A stretch of DNA of 64,000 nt, from contig NZ_FRCN01000003.1 of the NCBI RefSeq assembly GCF_900142925.1, positions 275,300 to 339,299 on the forward strand, given 5' to 3'. Under the pieces are notes generated by a model, which was given only the letters and a program-made list of their open reading frames with translations, did not search any database and had not been told where the DNA came from. Below, piece after piece: positions 1 through 9,100 of the stretch; position 1 is the stretch's first letter, and every line of letters begins with the position of its first letter. The position numbers were made by a program, and so were the translations under genes. The stretch comes from Chitinophaga sp. CF418 (GTDB lineage Bacteria > Bacteroidota > Bacteroidia > Chitinophagales > Chitinophagaceae).

Positions 1-434
1 ATAATTCCGAAGTTCTGGGTCCGTTTCTCCGGTGTACTGACATCTGCTATATAGGCCGCCGCCGTCGTAAAACTGGCGCCCATCACACCAGATATGATAC
101 GGCCAGCAAATAGCCAAACGATCGTGGGGGCAAATGCCATAAAGAAGTAATCCAGTCCAAAGCCAAGCAGCGACAACAACAATACAGGGCGTCTGCCATA
201 ACGGTCGCTCAGGTTGCCCAGTACCGGCGCACAGATAAACTGCACAAGGGCATAGGCAAACGTCAGCCACCCGCCAATAGCTGCTGCTTCTCCCATATTG
301 CCATGGATCAGCTGTTCTATCAGTTTTGGTAACACAGGAATAATGATCCCGAGTCCTGTTACGTCAATCAGCAGTGTGATAAAGATGAAAATGAGCGCCG
401 AACGCGTTTGCCCCGGTGAAACTATTTTTCGCAT
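1..434 (-). CDS. MFS transporter, TetA-like (partial, 3' part missing)
   Basis: This is the first ~144 residues of a major facilitator superfamily transporter; the rest lies beyond the left edge. It starts at ATG 434 ([18 protein letters not shown]). The first helix contains [13 protein letters not shown], and the loop between helices 2 and 3 carries [14 protein letters not shown], the MFS signature in the form seen in TetA/Tcr-type drug:proton antiporters. The next helices read [12 protein letters not shown] and [21 protein letters not shown]. It follows the siderophore biosynthesis genes on the same strand after a 113-bp gap, so export of the siderophore is the likely job (inference); a drug efflux role cannot be excluded. 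Confidence is high for the family and moderate for the substrate. Confidence 0.85.
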   Translation of the reverse strand, partial: MRKIVSPGQTRSALIFIFITLLIDVTGLGIIIPVLPKLIEQLIHGNMGEAAAIGGWLTFAYALVQFICAPVLGNLSDRYGRRPVLLLSLLGFGLDYFFMAFAPTIVWLFAGRIISGVMGASFTTAAAYIADVSTPEKRTQNFGI

Positions 435-479
435 GTCAGATGCAGTATCGTTTGTATAAAAATGCTGTTATGAATGGGG

Positions 480-517
480 GCAGGAAGCACGGCGCCAACA
501 GACGCCATGCCTCCTGC
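480..517 (-). other. Intercistronic RNA hairpin in the siderophore operon
   Basis: Positions 480-494 and 503-517 form an inverted repeat around an 8-nt loop. Read as DNA or as plus-strand RNA it has two A-C mismatches. In the minus-strand transcript both become G-U pairs, giving an unbroken 15-bp stem. It lies between the N-hydroxylase stop and the MFS start. No T-tract follows, so it is not a classical terminator. mRNA stabilisation, processing or partial attenuation are possible roles. Confidence 0.6.
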
Positions 518-547
518 ATTTCATTGAACAATGTCCCGTATGGTTAT

Positions 548-1867
548 TTATATAGCCGTAAGCGTTGGTATGGATGATTCTACCCCGAATTGCTGGAAAG
601 CAATGCGTTTCTCTACATGGTATATTTCCTCTCCTGCTACTGCGTTGATGATACACGAATTGCGGTAAGCGCCCATCCCCAGGTCGGGCGTCACAAAACC
701 ATGTGTGTGCAATTCTGCATTCTGCACGAAGATCTCATCACCATGCAGGTCTATGGCATAGTTGCGTTGTACGTCAAACAACTGATCTTCCCTTCTCATG
801 ATACGCTCGCTGATACCCTCCAGGAAAGCCGGCTCGCGGTATTTGTAACCAGTGGCAAGGATCACAAAATCCGTTTCCTGGGTAAATGACCGTTGCTGCT
901 GTACCTGTGTCAGATCAAGTGTATAACTATTGTTACCGCTGGCGCTGATGTCATTGAGCTGTACGTTGGGACGTAACTGTATATGTGAAATATCCCGGTC
1001 AACACTCATCCCGTACAACGTATCAAAGATCTGGTTGATGAGATCATAGTTAATACCCTTGAAAAGAGGATTCTGTTTGGATAATAATTCCTGTCTGCTT
1101 TCTGGAGGCATGCTGTAGAAGTAATCTACGTACTCAGGTGATGTCAGCTCCAGTGTTAGCTTGGAATACTCCATAGGAAAGAACCTGTCAGGACGGGTGA
1201 ACCAGTTTAGCTGCATGCCTTCTTCCGCCAGTGGCAGCAAGTCTGCAAACACTTCCGCTGCACTCTGTCCCGAGCCTATTACGGTTACGGAACGCTTTCC
1301 TCCTATCCTATCTTTATAGTTGAGGTACTCCGATGTATGGATCACATCCGGCAATATTCCCTTCTTTGCAAATGCAGGCAGGTAAGGTTGTGTACCGGTA
1401 CCTAATACCAGTTTGCGGGTATAGTGCAACGCTGTTTTTCCTGTAACAGTATGTACTGTACTCACTGCATACAATTGCCTATCCTCTTCATAATGCACTT
1501 CAGTAACCTTGTGGGAGAAACGGCATGCGGACAGTTTCTCCGCAGCCCATTTGCAATAGGCGTTGTATTCCTTTCTCAGGATAAAAAAGTCCTCCCTGAT
1601 ATAGAACTTATATAAACGTCCTGACTGTTTCAGATAATTCAGGAAACTGTATTCACTGGTAGGATCGGCCATAGTCACCAGATCGGCCATGAATGGCACC
1701 TGTAAGGTGGCATTGCTTAACATCAATCCGGGATGCCAGTCAAAGCCCGGCGCCTGGTCAAAAAATATGGCATTGATCCTGCTGACAGGCTGTAATAAGG
1801 CTGCCAGGCTAAGATTGAATGGTCCTATGCCGATGCCAATTATGTCATATGTATGTGGAGTGTTCAT
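548..1867 (-). CDS. Lysine/ornithine N-monooxygenase (siderophore N-hydroxylase)
   Basis: This 439-residue flavin-dependent N-hydroxylase belongs to the IucD/PvdA/SidA/DesB family, which hydroxylates the terminal amine of lysine, ornithine or a diamine using FAD, NADPH and O2. The FAD motif GIGIGPFNLS is at residues 11-20, the family motif DWHPGLML at 43-50, the NADPH-binding GSGQSAAE at 198-205 and a late ATGY motif near 345. Length is normal. Only 1 bp separates it from the upstream decarboxylase stop, so the two are surely co-transcribed. Because a decarboxylase precedes it, the substrate is more likely cadaverine (as in DesB) than free lysine; this is inference. It should act in the cytoplasm, supplying the hydroxylamine that is then acylated to a hydroxamate. 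Confidence 0.93.
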   Translation of the reverse strand: MNTPHTYDIIGIGIGPFNLSLAALLQPVSRINAIFFDQAPGFDWHPGLMLSNATLQVPFMADLVTMADPTSEYSFLNYLKQSGRLYKFYIREDFFILRKEYNAYCKWAAEKLSACRFSHKVTEVHYEEDRQLYAVSTVHTVTGKTALHYTRKLVLGTGTQPYLPAFAKKGILPDVIHTSEYLNYKDRIGGKRSVTVIGSGQSAAEVFADLLPLAEEGMQLNWFTRPDRFFPMEYSKLTLELTSPEYVDYFYSMPPESRQELLSKQNPLFKGINYDLINQIFDTLYGMSVDRDISHIQLRPNVQLNDISASGNNSYTLDLTQVQQQRSFTQETDFVILATGYKYREPAFLEGISERIMRREDQLFDVQRNYAIDLHGDEIFVQNAELHTHGFVTPDLGMGAYRNSCIINAVAGEEIYHVEKRIAFQQFGVESSIPTLTAI

Positions 1868-1868
1868 A

Positions 1869-3374
1869 TTATGCTATTTCTCTTGTATCATAAAGTGTTT
1901 CCCTGTGCCGCCTCATGTAAGTGGCACCGTGAGATTTAATGATGGATAACAATTTTGCTACATCATCTGTAGTGGTAAGTGGGTTCAGTAAAGTGAACTT
2001 GAGATAAAAAGCACCGTTGATACGCGTACCTGCCAGCAATGCTGCACCATCTTTTAGCATTTCTTTTTTGATATGCAGATTCACTTCTGTAACATCTGCC
2101 TCATCAAGACTCGCGGGAAAATAACGGAATACCAGCGCGCTGATATCAGAATAACTTACCAGCTCCAGCTCAGCATCCTGGCTGATCATATCCGCGACTT
2201 TAGCAGTAGTGTCAATGATCGTTTCCATATAACTGCCCAGTTTCTGCTTACCCATCAGGCGCAACGTGAACCAAAGTTTCAATGCATCAAAACGCCGGGT
2301 GGTCTGGATTGATTTATTTACCTGGTTAGGCAATCCGTCTTCATCATGTTCTTTCGGATTGAGATAGTCTGCATGATGTGTCAACAGGTCGAGTGAGCGT
2401 TTGTTCCTTACCAGAAAGGCACTACTGCTAACCGGCTGGAAGAATGACTTATGATAGTCAGCCGTTACAGAGTTGGCCAGCTCTATGCCTTTCAGCAGAT
2501 GACGATATTTGGAAGTGAGCAGCAATCCGCAGCCATAGGCGGCATCGACATGAAACCATAATTTATACCGGGCGGCCAGCTGTCCTATTTCTTCCAGTGG
2601 GTCCACGTTGCCAAAATCAGTGGTGCCCGCAGTACCCACTACGGCAATGGGAATGTTGCCTTCTTCCAGCTCCTGTTGAATAGCTTCTTCCAGTAATGCT
2701 ACATTCATGCGGTAACCCTCCACCGGTATACTGACTACTGATTGTTCACCCAGGCCCAGTAAAGCAGCATTTTTCTGAATGCTGAAATGTCCCGTGGCTG
2801 CTACGAATATCCTGAAGCGGGAAGATTCAGCAGGCAATCCTTTCTGTTTGATATTATAACGCAGCCGTTCCTTTGCATAATGATCCCTGGCCAGTAATAG
2901 CCCCATCAGGTTACTTTGCGTACCGCCACTGGTGAACACACCATCACTATTGCTATCGAAACCGATCTCATTGCATGTCCATTCTATCAGGCGTTGTTCT
3001 ATCAGCGTACCACCCGCGCTCTGATCCCAGGTATCGAGAGAAGAGTTGATAGCAGAGATCAGCACTTCTGCTGCAATAGCAGGTATCACCACCGGGCAGT
3101 TCAGGTGAGCAATATATTGTGGCAGATGGAATGTGATGGCATGATCGGAATAGAGTCGTTCTACTTCAGAAAGCAGGCTTTCATAGTCAGGTAAGGGTGC
3201 ATTCAGATCTACCTGTTCGAATGCCGTTTTCAGCTGTGCAGGTGTAATACCGCTGAATGGTTTCCTGTTCTTCTCAAGGAACCTTACCACTGAGCCGCTG
3301 GCCAGTTGTATGGCTTTGCTATATTCATCGGCAGTGCCTTCATAAAAGAGGTCACTGTATGGATTCTTGATCAT
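1869..3374 (-). CDS. PLP-dependent decarboxylase, lysine/diaminobutyrate type (DesA-like)
   Basis: This 501-residue group II pyridoxal-phosphate decarboxylase belongs to the family containing DesA (lysine to cadaverine) and L-2,4-diaminobutyrate decarboxylase. GHFSIQKNAALLG at 195-207 supplies the PLP-stacking histidine (H196), HVDAAYG at 275-281 supplies the aspartate for the pyridine nitrogen (D277), and DYHKSFFQP places the Schiff-base lysine at K309. No diaminobutyrate aminotransferase gene is visible nearby, so lysine and cadaverine are the simplest reading (inference). It starts 2 bp after the synthetase stop and ends 1 bp before the N-hydroxylase start, inside the siderophore operon. 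All expected catalytic residues are present. Confidence 0.92.
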   Translation of the reverse strand: MIKNPYSDLFYEGTADEYSKAIQLASGSVVRFLEKNRKPFSGITPAQLKTAFEQVDLNAPLPDYESLLSEVERLYSDHAITFHLPQYIAHLNCPVVIPAIAAEVLISAINSSLDTWDQSAGGTLIEQRLIEWTCNEIGFDSNSDGVFTSGGTQSNLMGLLLARDHYAKERLRYNIKQKGLPAESSRFRIFVAATGHFSIQKNAALLGLGEQSVVSIPVEGYRMNVALLEEAIQQELEEGNIPIAVVGTAGTTDFGNVDPLEEIGQLAARYKLWFHVDAAYGCGLLLTSKYRHLLKGIELANSVTADYHKSFFQPVSSSAFLVRNKRSLDLLTHHADYLNPKEHDEDGLPNQVNKSIQTTRRFDALKLWFTLRLMGKQKLGSYMETIIDTTAKVADMISQDAELELVSYSDISALVFRYFPASLDEADVTEVNLHIKKEMLKDGAALLAGTRINGAFYLKFTLLNPLTTTDDVAKLLSIIKSHGATYMRRHRETLYDTREIA

Positions 3375-3376
3375 CG

Positions 3377-5206
3377 TTAATAAATTGGAAATTTTGAATT
3401 TTTCGCAAATACAGCTACCGGATTTTTCAGTGTTCCTACAAACTGGAGACTGCCTACCGGATCAGCCAGATCTACCATGCGTTCATTGTTACAGATCTGC
3501 AAACGGTTCAGGCAGGAGCGGATAAACTCAGGCGCAAAAAGATCATGTTGTCTGAACTTGTCTTTTAATTCAGGGAAGGACGCCTGATAAGCCAGTATAC
3601 AATCTGCCACCAGCTCCCAGAACTGCTCTTCAGGATACCCGTTGTGTTCAACCAGTATATGCGCGATGTAACGGAATATATAATCAAATACATCTGTGAA
3701 AATGGAAAGGATCTTCACTTCTTCCGGCATATCTACAGCTAAGCGTTTTACTTCATCGGGCAATACCTTGTCCTTGTTAATAACACATACTTCTTCTGTG
3801 ATGTCTTTCATGATCGCTCTCACCGGTACATTATTTTCTATAATGAGGATCAGGTTCTCGCCATGTGGCATGAATACCATATCATGATAGTAGAAACAGT
3901 GAAGGATAGGGCTCAGATAAGCATCCAGGTAACGTTGCAGCCAGGAAGCTGTATCCAGTCCTGAGGTACGGATCAGCTCCGGTAACAGGGCCTTGCCTTC
4001 ACGATCGATGTGCAGGAGCGCTGCCATGGTCATCAGGCGCTGCCCTTTTTTCAACATCGGAATGGGGCTTTCCCTCCAGAGGGCAGCGAGCATCTTCTTA
4101 TATGGGCTATCGTTCTTTTCTGCTTTTTCGTATAACAGATTGCGATAACCGACTGTAGCCACCTCTCCCAGCAGGATGAACCCTTTCTCCTGCAGGTATT
4201 TATCATCTCCCAGCTCATCTCTTACCCACTGGGTAATACCAGGAGTCGTACGCATGTAGTAAGGAGATAGTCCGCGCATGAATCCCATATTAAGGATAGA
4301 CAACGCCACCTTCACATAAAAACGTTCCGGCTTGCTAATGTTGAAGAAGGTACGGATAGATTGCTGCGCCAGGTAAGTATCGTCGCTGATACCGAGGAAG
4401 ACCATATTACACGTGGCAATATCCGCAGCGAAGATGTGATTCATTTTGTTGTACCATTGCCAGGGATGTACAGGGAAATACACGTAGTCAGCCGGCTGCA
4501 ATCCCTGTTCAAGCAATACCTTATTAAATCTCCCGAGTGTGGCGGCGTCTAGTTCCTGTGCCAGCAGTGTCTCATAAGGCAATTCGGCTGTGGCTGTATA
4601 AGTAGCCCTGCTACGATGGCCAGCAATCCACAGCAGAGAAACCGGCGCAGCTGCTTCCGGTGCATATGCCCTGTAGTCTGCCGCATCAAAACCGATACGT
4701 CCGTTGTTGGCCACAAAAGATGGATGCCCTTCCATCATGGCATGCTCTATTTCCTGGTAGTCTGCATGCGCCAGTGCTTCTGAGCCAGGGCCTTCCTGCG
4801 CACGCATATAAGCGCTGCCATATAAGGTACTGCAGATCTCTTCCAGGTACTTGGGAAGGATGTCAGGACGGATGCCAATAGTTTCACTGAATTCTGCAAT
4901 GAAGCTGGCTGAGTCGAGCGGTACCTTTTTACCATCCTCCAGTTTTTCTATTGCCCCGTTCTCTATATACCAGTGGTCAAGGCTCAGGATCTTTGCACGG
5001 AAGCGGTATTCGATACCTGGCGTGTCTGCCGTGAGCACATAATGCCCCCAGCCGTCTTTTAAAAACAGCTCCTTAGGCTGTATTAAAAGTTCATGGGCAA
5101 ATTCGCTGATGATCTTACGTAAATGCAAAGCATTTGCTTTGCTCCAGACTTCAGGGCGCAAGTGTGCGATTGCGCTCCCGGGAGACAGTGCTAGTGAGGG
5201 ATGCAT
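3377..5206 (-). CDS. IucA/IucC-family NIS siderophore synthetase (DesD-like)
   Basis: This 609-residue enzyme of the NRPS-independent siderophore synthetase family adenylates a carboxylate with ATP and condenses it with an amine or hydroxylamine. Seen motifs are EGHPSFVANNGRIGF (159-173, the nucleotide-binding H-P-x-x-K/A-type loop), HPWQW (247-251), SIRTFFN (283-289, the S-x-R-T motif) and a C-terminal FhuF-like/IucA-IucC half with HGENLILIIENNVPVRAI. Length matches DesD (about 590-600 residues). The neighbours encode a diamine decarboxylase, an N-hydroxylase and an acyltransferase, which is the gene set known for desferrioxamine and bisucaberin synthesis, so this enzyme probably oligomerises and may macrocyclise N-hydroxy-N-succinylcadaverine-type monomers (inference). 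Confidence 0.95.
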   Translation of the reverse strand: MHPSLALSPGSAIAHLRPEVWSKANALHLRKIISEFAHELLIQPKELFLKDGWGHYVLTADTPGIEYRFRAKILSLDHWYIENGAIEKLEDGKKVPLDSASFIAEFSETIGIRPDILPKYLEEICSTLYGSAYMRAQEGPGSEALAHADYQEIEHAMMEGHPSFVANNGRIGFDAADYRAYAPEAAAPVSLLWIAGHRSRATYTATAELPYETLLAQELDAATLGRFNKVLLEQGLQPADYVYFPVHPWQWYNKMNHIFAADIATCNMVFLGISDDTYLAQQSIRTFFNISKPERFYVKVALSILNMGFMRGLSPYYMRTTPGITQWVRDELGDDKYLQEKGFILLGEVATVGYRNLLYEKAEKNDSPYKKMLAALWRESPIPMLKKGQRLMTMAALLHIDREGKALLPELIRTSGLDTASWLQRYLDAYLSPILHCFYYHDMVFMPHGENLILIIENNVPVRAIMKDITEEVCVINKDKVLPDEVKRLAVDMPEEVKILSIFTDVFDYIFRYIAHILVEHNGYPEEQFWELVADCILAYQASFPELKDKFRQHDLFAPEFIRSCLNRLQICNNERMVDLADPVGSLQFVGTLKNPVAVFAKNSKFPIY

Positions 5207-5239
5207 TATAAAGTTTTTATTAAATCCTTAAAACTGTGG

Positions 5240-5887
5240 TTAAATGGTACCGGCGGATTGTAACTGCCGTTCTCTTTTCAATGCAGTCGCGTATTGCTCT
5301 CTGGTGCAAAAGGCCAGATGGGCGGTTTTCTCAGGAAGATTAATAAGGTGATGATATTTGAAGCCTGCGCGTTTATTAAGCAGATGAATCTTTTCGTTTC
5401 TGGCATCAGGTTCCACGATCAGCCGCTCTACCTTTTCTTCACTGAACATGAAATCCATCAATACCGTAAAGACATTCCAGGTAAAATTCCTGACCGGCGT
5501 ATCTGCAGGCGCCATAAGGATATGAAAGCCATAATCGCCTGTCTGCACGTCATAATATTCGCCTATCCTGTCCCTGAACGCCCAGTAAAATTCTACAAGG
5601 AAGGCTGGCTTGTCATTATAAAATCCCATGAATGGCTGTATATGTTCTGTGCTGATAAGATCACTGTACATATTCCTTACTTTCTCTACTGTGCTGTTCT
5701 GCAACTGCCAGTAAACTGCATAAGGTTTATTTACCCATTCATGTATAAACGGGACATCTATATCCAGCTGTAATGGCCGGAGATAAAAATGACCGCAGGA
5801 GGGAATCAATCTGTCAAAACAGGTGCCGCTTTCCGGGCATAGAAAGGCCGGTATGTGGTCACCACATTTGTTACGCTTCTGTTGCAT
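5240..5887 (-). CDS. GNAT acyltransferase, IucB/DesC-like (siderophore)
   Basis: This 215-residue GNAT-fold acyltransferase is of the kind that acylates N-hydroxylysine or N-hydroxycadaverine in siderophore pathways (IucB, RhbD, DesC). The family part begins near residue 34 (FYLRPLQLDIDVPFIHEWV) and continues through VEFYWAFRDRIGEYYDV, GDYGFHIL and VERLIVEPDARNEKIHLLNKR, the acyl-CoA region. It is the first gene of the siderophore operon, 33 bp ahead of the synthetase. Residues 1-33 are an extra, cysteine-containing stretch (C8, C17, C23, C31) before the family core. No other ATG lies ahead of the core, but a TTG at residue 27 could be the true start. Whether acetyl-, succinyl- or another CoA is used cannot be read from the sequence. 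Confidence 0.9.
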   Translation of the reverse strand: MQQKRNKCGDHIPAFLCPESGTCFDRLIPSCGHFYLRPLQLDIDVPFIHEWVNKPYAVYWQLQNSTVEKVRNMYSDLISTEHIQPFMGFYNDKPAFLVEFYWAFRDRIGEYYDVQTGDYGFHILMAPADTPVRNFTWNVFTVLMDFMFSEEKVERLIVEPDARNEKIHLLNKRAGFKYHHLINLPEKTAHLAFCTREQYATALKRERQLQSAGTI

Positions 5888-6009
5888 AAATCAAAATAGT
5901 ATCAATCGGTTTTTCCGCTATAGACGGCTGCAGGAACTGACGAACTGCGGCCTGCTAAAATGGTTTTAAAATGGGTTAAATAGGTGTCTTTTATTTCATT
6001 AGATTGAAG

Positions 6010-6017
6010 CAAAGCTA
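6010..6017 (-). promoter_or_regulatory. Possible Bacteroidota -7 box for the siderophore operon
   Basis: The minus strand reads TAGCTTTG here, a full match to the Bacteroidota -7 consensus TAnnTTTG, about 123 bp upstream of the first siderophore gene. A TTTG that could act as the -33 element sits at 6043-6046, but the 25-nt spacing is longer than usual. I recognise no Fur box in 5888-6111, the rest of this intergenic stretch. Confidence 0.35.
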
Positions 6018-6111
6018 TTTCAAAAAGCTAAGGGGAATTGATCAAAGTGGGAATTTCTTTTACGCAAACGGGAATAACAAATGCGTGACTGAGTTTAGTT
6101 TTATGTCCACG

Positions 6112-6144
6112 CAACAAAAAAGCCGCCCCTTTTACAGAGCGGCT
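6112..6144 (-). terminator. Rho-independent terminator of the AsmA-like gene
   Basis: On the minus strand AGCCGC and GCGGCT (6139-6144 and 6121-6126) form a GC-rich stem around a 12-nt loop and are followed at once by a run of six T residues. It lies about 20 bp past the stop of the AsmA-like gene. Confidence 0.8.
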
Positions 6145-6166
6145 CTCTTCTTCAGCTTATGTTGCT

Positions 6167-9100
6167 TTATGCCTTTTTAGCTTTTCCTAATCCGACTTTA
6201 AAATTATCCGGTGTACCCGTTACCTTGATATTCATAAAACGGATCTTTTTATCCTTATCGCGGTATTCAATGGCGTCCACCTGGTCAGGATCCACCTCTT
6301 CCCTTTTACGTCCAAAAAGGGACTGAAAACCTACCTGTGTCACCATCTTCATTGGTATACGCATGTAGTACTCCATCTTCATATCCAGCGACTGTTTACC
6401 TGAGATCTCCATGAAACCCAGGGAAGAGTTGATATTCATCTTCGGTATTTCCAGCACGCCATTCTTCAGCGTCAGTTTATTCCGCAATGTATCAAAGCGG
6501 ATCATGTTCAGGTTTTTGTCTTTGAAATAACCCGCCATCGCCTGCATGGGTGCAAAGTTCACCAGGCTGCCATTGTGGATATCGAGATCCAGCTGCGCCT
6601 CACAGTTATCGATGATAGGCGTAAAGTCAGGATGCATCTGTATACGGCTCCTGATCTGTCCGTTGAGACGGCCTTTCACATTCTTGTTGATCACATAGTC
6701 CTGTCCGAAGTGATCGAGCTTCAGCATCAGTTTTTCGATATTGACGTCAAATGCCCTTATCCTGCTCCGGAAGTATATCTTTTTCGGATCAGTACCATTG
6801 AAATGACCTCTCATTCCTATCTGGCCTTCTGCTATGCCCATGCCCAGCGTATCCAGGTACAGGTGCTGGTTAGCCTGCATGCGGATGTTGCTGGTAACGT
6901 TCTTCAGCCACAGGCGGTGGTATTTTACCCTGCCGATATTGACTGTAGCGCGGAAGTCAATGAATGGTATTTTGAAGATATTAAAGCCGCTGGAATGAGT
7001 AGTGTCTTTGATCACGGTACGGCCTGCTGCCGGTGCTGCGACAACGGTTTCATCATCTTCATTTGCTGTTAATTTGTAGTTGGTCAGCTGGTCAAGGTCA
7101 AGATTCCGGGAAGTGAATTGCAGGAAGTTTTCCTTCTTACGTCTCACCGTATCTTTTCCCATATACAGGCGCATGCTGATATCAAAATCCGTTTTACCGA
7201 TACGGCCTGTGAGCGTATCGAGTTTCAGGAAACTATCAGATCCTACCTTTACTGTCCCCCTGATACTATCCACCTTGATCTTATGTTCCTGCAGCTCTCC
7301 CGATACATTCGCCAGTTTTACCTTGGCGAATTTGAATATGGAGTCGTAGCGCAGATCAGCCTTCGCACGCAGCCATATACCGGAAGCCACTTCCTGCTGG
7401 TAGTCTTTCGGAACAAAGGTGCGGCTGATGGGTCCCAGTACATCTTTCATGGCCAGGTGCTGCGATTTCAGATCAAAGGCTACCTGTGTCTTTCCGCGCA
7501 TTACTTTATCAAACCAAAGCTGGTAGTTGATCACACGGCCGCTGAAACGTATGTCGCTACTGTCTATCATACCTCCGAAATTCCGCAGTAATAAGGCTGT
7601 ATCATTGATGGTGAGCTCAGCTCCGAAATCATGGAAGGCGTGCGGATATTCTTTGAAACTGGCGTACAGTTTCTCCATTTTAAATTTGCCCTTGGGCAAG
7701 GGAGCAGGGTGCTGCAGTTCTTTTACAGATGTTTCCAGCGACAGTCCTATATTAAAACCATAGATCTCTTCCTTTGCTTTCTTTGCCACTGTTGAATCGT
7801 ATGACAACAGCTCCTTCATGATCATCTTCTTACTACGTGCATTGAATTTTAACAGCACCGGCTTTTCCTGCTGGTGGAACAGCGCCGGCAGATCGCTCAG
7901 GGAGCCATTCATGGCAAAGTCGGAGTTGCCGAAGTAGAAGGACAGCGTATCCAGTTTTACGAAACCGCCCTTCATGTCAGCATGCAGGTTCAGGTTATGG
8001 ATGATATGCGGGTAATTGGGAATACGGAAAGTCAGGTTACTCACGTTCAGTTCACTCTGGATACCTTGTTTCAGCTTACCCATAGAGATTTCCGGTACGG
8101 TCATGTCAACCAGCTCATTAAAATCCATCTTCAGGTTGATATGCCCTGTTAGACGCTGCAGATCGGCGATGCCGAGAAATGCGCCTATAAACTCCAGTTC
8201 CAGATCCGAATTGATCTGCATGATCATCTTCGGATCAGTAAAGTCTTTCATCACAAAATTGGCCTTGAAGATACCTTTCTCGGGACGGGCGCTCACACTG
8301 AGCAGGTGCAGTTCTGATGTTTTCAGGGAATGTTCCGCACCGTTGGTATAAAAACCTTTGAAACCCAGGGAGTCGATCTTTTTATTGGCAGTGGCATTCA
8401 GTAACCAGCCATTCTCACATCCGAAGTTGATCTTTATCAGTGGCAGCTGATCACCAGAGAGTTTTCCTTTGATGATCCCATCAAAATAAAGGCGGCCATC
8501 ATAACGGAACTGCTTAAGTTGCTCTGCGACCGATGCCGGTGCAAAGGACAATAACTGGCCGATATCAGGTTTATCCCCCTTCACTTTGAAGTTGACATTA
8601 TTACCATGTTTCAGGTCTGCTGTTCCGGTTACGCTAAAGCTGGCATCTTCCAGTTTCAGGCCACCTTCCGACAGGCTGACAAACTCATGGCGCTGGTCAT
8701 ATGTAAGCTTCAGGTCCAGTTCTACCTTTTTATGCCGGAACAGGGAAGTATCTACCGGGGTGGTATAATCGGCTATCATACCTCCTTCCAGATGGGCAAA
8801 GATGTTCGCGCTGTCCAGGCGGAATGCGGTTTTTACTTTCCCTATATGTGCATTGACATGCTGACCGCTTTGTTTATCGGAAAAATCGATATCCAGATCT
8901 TTCAGTACTATCTTTTTGATATCCAGGTCCAGGGCTGCGGATCCGGCTTCCGCAGTCGCGACAGTATCCTGTTGTATCCTGTTGGCTTCAACGATGTTCA
9001 GGTTACCATTCACGTCCCTTACCAGGTCGAGGTGCCCCTTTTTGAGTAAAATTACTTTGGCGTTGTATTTCTGCCTGAGTATATCTGGCAGGCTGAATCC

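Noticed and set aside
5888-6111. A Fur box upstream of the siderophore operon
   Set aside because: Expected on biological grounds, but no sequence resembling the GATAATGATAATCATTATC consensus is visible in the interval.
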